A DNA stretch of 20,561 bases from the NCBI RefSeq assembly GCF_905209685.1, contig NZ_CAJLUB010000018.1, positions 1 to 20,561 of the forward strand, given 5' to 3'. The DNA is from an uncultured Veillonella sp. GTDB lineage: Bacteria; Bacillota; Negativicutes; Veillonellales; Veillonellaceae. The notes under the pieces are model-generated. The model saw only the letters and a list, made by a program, of their open reading frames with translations. It ran no database searches and had not been told where the DNA came from. Within the stretch, counting starts at the first letter, position 1. Every line of letters begins with the position of its first letter. The position numbers were made by a program, and so were the translations under genes. This document shows, in pieces, positions 15,001 to 20,561 of this stretch.

Positions 15001-15834
15001 TTAATCGATAGGAAGTTCTGTTTCGAAGACTTCCTCAGCAGGGCCTGTCATGAGCACCGTGCCATCCTCCAAGTATGAAATATGCAATGTTCCTAAGTAA
15101 AGTTCTACGTCTACTTCGCGACCTGTTAAGCCTTTTTCGAAGGACATAACGGCAGAGGCACAAGAGCCTGTACCACATGCTAGTGTAGCGCCAGCACCGC
15201 GTTCCCATGTGCGAACCTTGATGTGTTTGTCGTTTACTACTTCAATGTAGTTAACATTTGTATTGGATGGGAATGCATCGTGTTTTTCAAGGATTGGACC
15301 TTGTGTCGTAACAGGGGCGTTTGTAATATCTTCTACGTAAACCTCTGTATGCGGTACACCGAGCAATACAGAGCTCACTGTTACAGTTTCGCCATTTACA
15401 TCAATGTCTACGTCGATGACCTTATCCATGTCTACATTCATAGGTACATCTTTACTGTTAAAGAATGGCTTGCCCATGTCTACTGTTACTAGTGTAACCA
15501 CACCATTTTCGATGGTTAAGGTTGGCTTCATAACACCTGCTAATGTTTCGATGGTGAAAGTTTCTTTTGTAATTTCTCCGTGTTCGTAAGCGTATTTGGC
15601 AAAGCATCGAATACCATTGCCGCACATTTCAGCTTCACTGCCATCGGAGTTGATGATGCGCATGCGCACATCACATGTGTCAGATGGTACAACAATGACT
15701 AAACCATCAGCACCAATGCCTGTACGGCGATCGCAAAGGCGAATGGCTAAATCAGTATAGTCCTTGTTAGCACCTTGAGGGTCGGCAAAGAGGATAAAAT
15801 CATTGCCAAGACCATGCATTTTTGTTAATTTCAT
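15001..15834 (-). CDS. dapF: Diaminopimelate epimerase
   Basis: DapF converts LL- to meso-diaminopimelate, the precursor of lysine and of the peptidoglycan cross-link. The start is the ATG at 15834 with AGGAG five bases upstream; an in-frame TTG at 15849 precedes that site and is rejected. The product of 277 residues begins MKLTKMHGLGNDF, as is typical. The two catalytic cysteines are Cys71 in EMCGNGIRC and Cys220 in LACGTGSCAS, with ERGAG (211-215) binding the substrate. All expected residues are present. It is the first gene of a minus-strand run dapF-nhaC-fruK-fruA, with nhaC starting one base after its stop. Its leader contains a 10-bp hairpin. The association with transport and fructose genes is not a textbook arrangement. 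Confidence 0.96.
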   Translation of the reverse strand: MKLTKMHGLGNDFILFADPQGANKDYTDLAIRLCDRRTGIGADGLVIVVPSDTCDVRMRIINSDGSEAEMCGNGIRCFAKYAYEHGEITKETFTIETLAGVMKPTLTIENGVVTLVTVDMGKPFFNSKDVPMNVDMDKVIDVDIDVNGETVTVSSVLLGVPHTEVYVEDITNAPVTTQGPILEKHDAFPSNTNVNYIEVVNDKHIKVRTWERGAGATLACGTGSCASAVMSFEKGLTGREVDVELYLGTLHISYLEDGTVLMTGPAEEVFETELPID

Positions 15835-15855
15835 AAAGTCTCCTATCAATAAGTA

Positions 15856-15885
15856 AGACTTTCACCATGAAGCCCGTGAAAGTCT
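15856..15885 (-). promoter_or_regulatory. 10-bp inverted repeat in the dapF leader
   Basis: AGACTTTCAC (15856-15865) and its exact complement at 15876-15885 form a stem with a 10-base loop, 22 bases upstream of the dapF start. It is not followed by a T tract, so it is not a standard terminator. It could be an operator or a leader RNA hairpin. Confidence 0.5.
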
Positions 15886-16172
15886 CATATGTATAATATT
15901 ATATATTCTATATTATTATATCATAAATGGCTTTCAATTATGGGGTGTAACTTTATAAAATTAAAGTAAAAACAAGCAAAAAATGACCTCCTTTTAAAGT
16001 ACTTGTTATAGTACGTATTAAGACGGTTGAGAAATATGAACATGAGTTAAAAATTAACCCACGTGGGACAACCTGAAAGGCGGATATATAGGGCTCTATT
16101 ACTTTATTGTTTACCGTAGAAATGATAAAATAAAGAGTAATGTAGTTTATCGTAATAGAAAGAGGAACACAT
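15886..16172. other. Divergent intergenic region between dapF and ptsI
   Basis: With the dapF leader, this makes 338 bases without a gene. On the dapF side it is AT-rich, with TTGAAA and several TATAAT-like hexamers on the minus strand but no clean 17-base pairing. On the ptsI side I see AGTAC-7-AGTAC (around 16000-16015) and a perfect 10-base palindrome CCCACGTGGG at 16058-16067. There is a direct repeat GTTTACCGTA (from about 16109) and GTTTATCGTA (from about 16146), and a loose inverted pair ATTACTTTA/TAAAGAGTAAT around 16098-16141. A possible ptsI -10 is TAAAAT near 16130. No coding frame of note. Confidence 0.5.
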
Positions 16173-17900
16173 ATGCGAATTCAAGGGATTTCTGGATCTC
16201 GTGGCGTTGCAGTAGGCAATGTATATAGATATATTCAAGAGGAAATTGTCATTCCTGATTACACTGTAGCAGAGGATCAGGTAGAAGCGGAAATTGGTAA
16301 GTTTGCTGCTGCTATGGCATCTACCTTAAAACAATTGGATACAATCCGTCAAAAGGCTTTGAAAGAAATGGGCCCTGAAGAGGCGGCTATTTTTGAAGCA
16401 CATATGCAAATTGCTCAAGACCCATCTTTATCTGATGGTATTAAATCCCTCGTTGAGTCTAGCCATACTAATGTTGTAGCGGCTACAGCTCAAACCATTG
16501 AAACCTTTGCCAATATCTTCCTTGGTATGGAAGATCCATACATGCGCGAACGCGGCGCAGATATCAAAGATATCGGGGATCGTTTGATGCGCAATATGTT
16601 AGGTATGAACCCTCGTGGCTTATCCCATATTTCTGGGGAGGTTATCTTGGTGGCTCATGATTTGGCTCCATCCGATACGGCTTCTCTTGATAAAAATGTG
16701 GTAAAAGGCATTGTAACAGCTGCTGGTGGCCCTACATCTCATGCGGCTATCATGGCACGTACATTGGAAATTCCTGCCGTTATGGGCGTTGGTGATATTG
16801 AAGGCTTCGTAGATGGTGAGAAAGCCGTTGTACTCGGTACAGATGGTATTGTTGAAACAAATCCATCTGATGCGGATTGGGCTGAATATACAAATCAAGC
16901 TACTGCATACCAAGAGGAATTAAAACGCTTGCGCGAATCTGCCAATCTTGAAGCTAAGACTACAGATGGTCATCATGTAGAGTTATTTGGTAATATCGGC
17001 AAGTCTAAAGATGCTAAACATGCTCTTACAATGGGCGCACAAGGTATCGGCTTATACCGTACAGAATTCTTGTACATGGAAAACGATGAATTGCCAGCAG
17101 AAGATGTACAGTTCGAAGAATATAAAAAAGTTGCAGAAGATATACAGGGGCAGCCTGTTATCATCCGTACCATGGATATTGGTGGTGACAAGGAATTGAA
17201 ATGCCTTGATTTGCCAAGTGAAATGAATCCATTCCTTGGTTACCGTGCAATTCGTATTTCCTTGAACCGTCCAGATATCTTCAAAGTACAATTGCGTGCG
17301 TTATTGCGTGCTAGTGCCTTTGGTGATATTCACATCATGTACCCTATGATTGCTTCCGTAGAAGAAGTGAAACAAGCGAATGCTATGCTTGAAGAATGTA
17401 AGGCAGAACTTACAGCAGAAGGCAAAGAATTCAATAAAGATATTAAGGTTGGCATCATGATTGAAGTACCAGCAGCTGCTGTTATTTCTCCGATCTTGGC
17501 AAAATACGTAGACTTCTTCAGTATTGGTACCAACGATTTGTGTCAATATACATTGGCAGTAGACCGTATGAACGAATCTATTGGCGCTCTATATCAACCA
17601 TTGCATCCAGGCGTATTACGTCTTATTAAGCATGTTATCGATGCGAGCCATGAACAAGGTAAATTTACAGGCATGTGTGGTGAACTCGCTAGTGATCCTG
17701 TGGCTACCATGATCTTATTAGGCTTGGGTCTTGATGAATTCTCCATGACAGCATCTTCTATACCACTTATTAAGAAAATCTTGCGCTCTGTTTCTAAAGC
17801 AGAATGTGAAGATGTGGCTAATAAAGCACTTTCCATGGATACAGCAGAAGAAATTACAGACTATGCTAAATCTGTACTAGCTGAAAAAGGCTTACTATAA
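16173..17900 (+). CDS. ptsI: PTS enzyme I (phosphoenolpyruvate-protein phosphotransferase)
   Basis: Enzyme I starts the sugar phosphotransferase relay: it takes phosphate from phosphoenolpyruvate and passes it to HPr. The 575-residue cytoplasmic protein has the N-terminal HPr-binding helical domain, the phosphohistidine domain with active His190 in GGPTSHAAIMAR, and the C-terminal PEP-binding TIM barrel (LYRTEFLYM, GTNDLCQYTLAVDR). The catalytic Cys502 is in GMCGELASD. AGAGG seven bases before the ATG supports the start. ptsH follows after 118 bases with its own likely promoter, an order (ptsI first) opposite to that in most bacteria. The nearby fruA, on the other strand, is a natural end user. 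Nothing is missing, so it should be functional. Confidence 0.97.
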   Translation: MRIQGISGSRGVAVGNVYRYIQEEIVIPDYTVAEDQVEAEIGKFAAAMASTLKQLDTIRQKALKEMGPEEAAIFEAHMQIAQDPSLSDGIKSLVESSHTNVVAATAQTIETFANIFLGMEDPYMRERGADIKDIGDRLMRNMLGMNPRGLSHISGEVILVAHDLAPSDTASLDKNVVKGIVTAAGGPTSHAAIMARTLEIPAVMGVGDIEGFVDGEKAVVLGTDGIVETNPSDADWAEYTNQATAYQEELKRLRESANLEAKTTDGHHVELFGNIGKSKDAKHALTMGAQGIGLYRTEFLYMENDELPAEDVQFEEYKKVAEDIQGQPVIIRTMDIGGDKELKCLDLPSEMNPFLGYRAIRISLNRPDIFKVQLRALLRASAFGDIHIMYPMIASVEEVKQANAMLEECKAELTAEGKEFNKDIKVGIMIEVPAAAVISPILAKYVDFFSIGTNDLCQYTLAVDRMNESIGALYQPLHPGVLRLIKHVIDASHEQGKFTGMCGELASDPVATMILLGLGLDEFSMTASSIPLIKKILRSVSKAECEDVANKALSMDTAEEITDYAKSVLAEKGLL

Positions 17901-17932
17901 TTCTGTTGTATAGCAAATAACTTTCAATATAC

Positions 17933-17962
17933 TTGAATTGAAAGGCTTGAAATTGATACAAT
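17933..17962 (+). promoter_or_regulatory. Predicted promoter of ptsH
   Basis: TTGAAT (17933-17938), an 18-base spacer and TACAAT (17957-17962) lie about 55 bases upstream of ptsH, suggesting that HPr can be made independently of enzyme I. No terminator separates ptsI from ptsH, so read-through is also expected. Confidence 0.5.
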
Positions 17963-17982
17963 ATATCTATTAGAACGTATGG

Positions 17983-17999
17983 GATAGGCACAGCCTATC
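17983..17999 (+). promoter_or_regulatory. Inverted repeat in the ptsH leader
   Basis: GATAGGC-ACA-GCCTATC is a perfect 7-bp dyad with a 3-base spacer, lying between the predicted ptsH promoter and its ribosome binding site. It may be an operator or an RNA hairpin that stabilises the message. It lacks a T tract, so it is not a terminator. Confidence 0.6.
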
Positions 18000-18018
18000 A
18001 AGATAGAAAGAGGTTATC

Positions 18019-18279
18019 ATGAAAGAATTAACAGTAGAAATTACTAACGAATCTGGTTTACATGCTCGTCCTGCTACAGCTTTCACACAATTGGCTGCTA
18101 AATATGCTTCCAAATTGACAATCGCTGCTAACGGCAAAACAGCTGATGCTAAATCCATCTTAACTGTATTGACTTTGGGCGCTACAAAAGGTACATCCGT
18201 TACATTGACAGCTGACGGTGCTGACGAAGACGATGCACTTGCTGCATTAAGCGAATTCTTAACAACTAACCACGACTAA
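18019..18279 (+). CDS. ptsH: Phosphocarrier protein HPr
   Basis: HPr carries phosphate from enzyme I to sugar-specific EIIA domains such as that of FruA. The 86-residue length is standard. The active His15 is in ESGLHARPAT and the regulatory Ser46 in DAKSILTVLTLGA; Ser46 implies control by an HPr kinase/phosphorylase and carbon catabolite repression of the Firmicute type (kinase not in the window). AGAGG about five bases before the ATG supports the start. It has a likely own promoter and a hairpin-bearing leader, and is followed within 17 bases of its stop by a strong terminator. Codon use favours a small preferred set, consistent with high expression. Identity is certain. Confidence 0.98.
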   Translation: MKELTVEITNESGLHARPATAFTQLAAKYASKLTIAANGKTADAKSILTVLTLGATKGTSVTLTADGADEDDALAALSEFLTTNHD

Positions 18280-18295
18280 TACAATGTGGTAATAC

Positions 18296-18326
18296 AAAGG
18301 ACTCTACGAATGTAGAGTCCTTTTTT
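18296..18326 (+). terminator. Rho-independent terminator of ptsI-ptsH
   Basis: A perfect 12-bp stem (18296-18307 with 18312-18323) closes a GAAT loop and runs into a T tract to 18326. Confidence 0.95.
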
Positions 18327-18333
18327 GTTGATC

Positions 18334-18373
18334 TATATGTTTTATGTATATGATTTTTGTATATGTTTTATGT
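18334..18373. repeat. 14-base direct repeat between ptsH and csoR
   Basis: TATATGTTTTATGT occurs at 18334-18347 and again at 18360-18373, a 26-base period. It is AT-rich and may be chance; no function is suggested. Confidence 0.45.
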
Positions 18374-18449
18374 TTTGGTTGATTTGATTAAATGTTACCT
18401 TTAATTTAATATGGCGAATTTACAAAACTATTAGCGTGTAGTTTCAAGT

Positions 18450-18481
18450 AAAAAAAGAAGAGGCGGTTTAGCCTCTTCTTT
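18450..18481 (-). terminator. Rho-independent terminator of csoR
   Basis: An 11-bp perfect stem (18454-18464 with 18471-18481) with a 6-base loop overlaps the csoR stop codon and, read on the minus strand, is followed by seven T (A tract at 18450-18456 on the plus strand). Confidence 0.9.
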
Positions 18482-18758
18482 ATTTTCCCATGTTTGCAAA
18501 GCGCTCTACAGCCTTTGTAAAGTCGCTAATGGTTTTTTCTACGTCACCGTGTTCGATACCATCTCGTACGCAGTGGTTGATATGCCCTTCAAGGACTACT
18601 TGACCTACTTTATGTAGTGCAGACTTAGCTGCATTAATTTGGCTCAACACATCTTCGCATGGAATGTCTTCTTCAATCATTCGATCAATAGCTTGCACTT
18701 GACCAAGGATTTTACGCAATCGACGATGTAGATTTTCTGAATCCATACATTGTTTCAT
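18480..18758 (-). CDS. csoR: CsoR-family metal-sensitive transcriptional repressor
   Basis: A 92-residue all-helical repressor of the CsoR/RcnR family (DUF156). The start is the ATG at 18758, preceded by GGAGGAG; a longer frame to 18827 would overlap the predicted promoter and is rejected. The family core is clear (LHRRLRKILGQVQAIDRMIEE, then INAAKSALHKVG). Cys34, His59 and Cys63 reproduce the Cys-His-Cys copper(I) triad with the same spacings (25 and 4) as in Mycobacterium tuberculosis CsoR, which argues for copper rather than nickel/cobalt (RcnR), formaldehyde (FrmR) or persulfide (CstR) sensing. No copper ATPase or chaperone gene is adjacent, so its target must be elsewhere or only itself. 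It is monocistronic with its own promoter and terminator. Family certain, copper assignment likely. Confidence 0.88.
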   Translation of the reverse strand: MKQCMDSENLHRRLRKILGQVQAIDRMIEEDIPCEDVLSQINAAKSALHKVGQVVLEGHINHCVRDGIEHGDVEKTISDFTKAVERFANMGK

Positions 18759-18797
18759 AATACTCCTCCAATGGGCATGTTTTTTATCATCCTTATT

Positions 18798-18827
18798 ATT
18801 ATACTCCATGTAAAGTTTGTAATACAA
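18798..18827 (-). promoter_or_regulatory. Predicted promoter of csoR
   Basis: On the minus strand TTGTAT (18827-18822), an 18-base spacer and a perfect TATAAT (18803-18798) sit about 40 bases upstream of the csoR start. The transcribed leader carries CCATTGG just before the ribosome binding site, a weak dyad that could be part of an operator. Confidence 0.6.
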
Positions 18828-19130
18828 CTTAATAAGTATACCTAATATGCATTAAATCTACATATATAGATTTATATTGTATATGGATGTATGTGAATAT
18901 CTGTATTCAAAGGTACATTTAAATATATACTTTTAAAATAGCATGGCATGTATTTTATATTATACACATCTATTTAGACCTTGTAATATATATCTTCTTC
19001 TTAATTGATGTGATACAATACATTTAATACACAATGTGTTTGTATATGTATATAAGGTACTGTAATGCATATAGAATTTAAATTTGTCTATAGGTATATA
19101 CTACGGGCCTTTATGAAATAGGTGAAAGCA
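18828..19130. other. AT-rich divergent intergenic region
   Basis: These 303 bases between csoR and the glycosyltransferase gene are very AT-rich, with many TATAT runs and no coding frame. TACAAT (19014-19019) and TATACT (19097-19102) are possible -10 elements for the downstream gene, but neither has a good -35 at the right distance. I see no hairpin with a T tract and no clear operator. Confidence 0.5.
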
Positions 19131-19937
19131 ATGAAAGTGTTTCGCTACCTTCGGAACCTAGTGGTATTTGTGTTAGTTATGATACTGGCCGTGTTTATAT
19201 ATGATGGATACCATAGGGTTCAAGGTACAGATCGTGAAAGTAACGCGCATACAACTGTTGAAAAACGCATAGAACAAGGTGAAGATACCCTTAGTCGCAC
19301 AGATCGTATTATACGATTATTTACCTTTAAAGAAAAGGTAGAGACGGCACTGAACCAACGTGTTTCTAAAGAACATTGGGTAAAGGGAGATGTCATTCCA
19401 GAATATACAAAGAATGCACTCATCGCCATAGAGGATAAGCGATATTATAAGCATGGTGCTATAGATGTACTTGGTATCATTCGCGCCTTTTATACGAATA
19501 CCATTGCTGGTGAAACTGTAGAGGGTGGCAGTACGATTACACAACAAGTCGTAAAAAATCTTTTCCTTTCGTCAAAACGCATTATGAGCCGTAAGATAGA
19601 AGAAGCTATCTTGGCGAGTGAAATGGAACATTACTACACGAAGGACGAAATCCTCACCATGTATTTAAATACCGTATATTATGGTCATAATTACTACGGT
19701 ATCTACGAAGCAGCTCATGGCTACTTTGGAACAAGCCCAAGCCGATTGACATTAGGTCAAAGCGCTATGCTCGCAGCCTTGCCTAACGCACCATCCTACT
19801 TAGATCCTTATACGAATTATAAAGGGGCTAAGGCACGACAAAAACTAGTACTCGAACAAATGGTAGACCAAGGAATGATTACACAAGCTGAGGCTGACTA
19901 TGCATACCAACAAGACCTAGGACTTGTGGAAGAATAA
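19131..19937 (+). CDS. mtgA: Monofunctional peptidoglycan glycosyltransferase (GT51)
   Basis: This 268-residue inner-membrane enzyme polymerises lipid II into glycan strands. The ATG at 19131 has AGGTG about six bases upstream; a GTG at 19122 in frame overlaps that site and is less likely. A membrane anchor spans residues 10-25 (LVVFVLVMILAVFIY). The GT51 motifs follow in order: IAIEDKRYYKHGAID with catalytic Glu101, GGSTITQQVVKNLFLS, RKIEEAILASEME, YTKDEILTMYLN and YGIYEAAHGYFG. There is no transpeptidase (penicillin-binding) domain and the protein ends after the glycosyltransferase fold, so it is MtgA-like rather than a truncated bifunctional PBP1. The first motif has Tyr where Phe is common, a mild change. 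It is monocistronic with its own terminator. Confidence 0.92.
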   Translation: MKVFRYLRNLVVFVLVMILAVFIYDGYHRVQGTDRESNAHTTVEKRIEQGEDTLSRTDRIIRLFTFKEKVETALNQRVSKEHWVKGDVIPEYTKNALIAIEDKRYYKHGAIDVLGIIRAFYTNTIAGETVEGGSTITQQVVKNLFLSSKRIMSRKIEEAILASEMEHYYTKDEILTMYLNTVYYGHNYYGIYEAAHGYFGTSPSRLTLGQSAMLAALPNAPSYLDPYTNYKGAKARQKLVLEQMVDQGMITQAEADYAYQQDLGLVEE

Positions 19938-19965
19938 TTAAATATATAATATATATATAATCTAT

Positions 19966-20007
19966 AATCTCTGTTGGCTGATTACTATTGGCTAACAGGG
20001 ATTTTTT
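19966..20007 (+). terminator. Rho-independent terminator of mtgA
   Basis: A 13-bp stem with two G-T pairs (19966-19978 with 19991-20003) and a 12-base loop is followed by a T tract to 20007. Confidence 0.85.
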
Positions 20008-20059
20008 GCAAAGATAGTTACGTTCCGAAATATATTATTAAATTGAATAAAAATAATGC

Positions 20060-20088
20060 TTGCATTTATAATTATACAGGTGTATACT
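20060..20088 (+). promoter_or_regulatory. Predicted promoter of argG with overlapping dyad
   Basis: TTGCAT (20060-20065), a 17-base spacer and TATACT (20083-20088) form a near-consensus promoter about 120 bases upstream of argG. A dyad TATAC-AGGT-GTATA (20073-20086) overlaps the spacer and -10, and TTGAATAAAAATAAT (20043-20057) just upstream resembles one half of an ARG box, so an ArgR-type repressor may act here. The promoter is directly visible; the operator is inferred. Confidence 0.68.
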
Positions 20089-20209
20089 ATTTTTTGTCAG
20101 AAAGAGGGAATGACCGTTGAGTTAGATGCCACGGTGCTTTCACAATTATCTGATATAATATTGATTATATGAGTTTAAATACATAGTAAGTTTTTTATGA
20201 GGTGTTATC

Positions 20210-20561
20210 ATGGGTAAAGCAAATAAAGTAGTACTCGCATATTCTGGTGGTTTGGACACATCTGTTATCATTCCTTGGTTAAAAGAAAATTATGGCGCTG
20301 AAGTTATTGCAGTGTGTGTAGACTTGGGACAACCTGAGGATTATGATGCAGTTGAGAAAAAAGCAATTAAATCTGGTGCTTCTAAAGCGTACATCGTAGA
20401 CGCTAAAGAAGAGTTCGTAAAAGATTATGTATGGCCAACAGTAAAAGCTGGTGCAATTTATGAAGGTAAATATTTATTAGGTACATCCTTCGCTAGACCT
20501 TTGATTGGTAAAATCCTTGTAGATATTGCTAAAAAAGAAGGCGCTGATGCTATCGCTCACG
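20210..20561 (+). CDS. argG: Argininosuccinate synthase, N-terminal part (3' end outside window)
   Basis: ArgG joins citrulline and aspartate, using ATP, to form argininosuccinate in arginine synthesis. The visible 117 codons begin [20 protein letters not shown], with the PP-loop ATP-binding motif AYSGGLDTS at residues 10-18, followed by [10 protein letters not shown] and [16 protein letters not shown], all diagnostic of the family. The start ATG at 20210 has GAGGTG five bases upstream. The frame is open to the window end, so the remaining roughly 280 residues, including most of the aspartate and citrulline site, are outside. It has a strong promoter of its own and a 115-base leader. argH would be expected downstream but is not visible. 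Confidence 0.96.
   Translation, partial: MGKANKVVLAYSGGLDTSVIIPWLKENYGAEVIAVCVDLGQPEDYDAVEKKAIKSGASKAYIVDAKEEFVKDYVWPTVKAGAIYEGKYLLGTSFARPLIGKILVDIAKKEGADAIAH

Noticed and set aside
15960..16000. Minus-strand Shine-Dalgarno AAAGGAGGT near 15990
   Set aside because: It is followed only by a TTG that opens a frame of a few codons, so no gene is supported.
20154..20159. Second argG promoter at a perfect TATAAT
   Set aside because: No -35-like hexamer lies 16-18 bases upstream, while a better promoter is present at 20060-20088.
20110..20172. Small upstream ORF in the argG leader (MTVELDATVL...)
   Set aside because: The AGAGGG is only about one base from the ATG, too close for efficient initiation, and the peptide has no arginine codons to suggest attenuation.

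Overview
The window looks like a chromosomal segment of a low-GC, diderm Negativicute, most probably Veillonella. This is inferred from protein content and style; no marker RNA gene is present. Supporting signs are AT-rich intergenic DNA, strong Gram-positive-type ribosome binding sites (AAGGAGG), Firmicute-type PTS proteins (HPr with His15 and the regulatory Ser46), and proteins with cleavable signal peptides. No insertion sequence, phage gene, tRNA, rRNA or CRISPR array was seen.

Layout, left to right. (1) Positions 1-2324 (+): the 3' end of argS, pyrG, and a 71-residue membrane-anchored small protein whose last codons lie in the terminator. (2) 2377-3246 (+): ahpC with its own promoter, then a structured 3' region ending in a UUCG terminator, which may be a small RNA. 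(3) 3383-4990 (+): a cysteine-free Rrf2 regulator (CymR-like) and cysK as a two-gene operon. (4) 5043-8941 (-): one 1281-residue exported protein that joins a long 20-residue-repeat coiled coil to a C-terminal tannase-like alpha/beta hydrolase. (5) 9233-10495 (+): two tandem paralogous small secreted proteins of unknown function, divergent from (4). (6) 10551-15834 (-): dapF, an NhaC-family antiporter, fruK and fruA, read in that order. (7) 16173-18326 (+): ptsI and ptsH, the general PTS proteins that would phosphorylate FruA. (8) 18450-18827 (-): a CsoR-type metal-responsive repressor. (9) 19131-20007 (+): a monofunctional peptidoglycan glycosyltransferase. (10) 20060-20561 (+): the promoter and 5' part of argG, cut by the window end.

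How the genes fit together: PtsI and HPr feed phosphate to FruA, which imports fructose as fructose-1-phosphate, and FruK converts this to fructose-1,6-bisphosphate. DapF (meso-diaminopimelate) and the glycosyltransferase serve peptidoglycan. CysK with the Rrf2 protein forms a self-contained cysteine module. ArgS and ArgG handle arginine.

The least ordinary part is 5096-10404: a secreted esterase carried on a roughly 420-residue repeat coil within about 525 residues of predicted helix, next to two secreted paralogues that match no family I know. The most interesting non-coding stretch is 3069-3246. Most other genes are ordinary housekeeping or catabolic genes.
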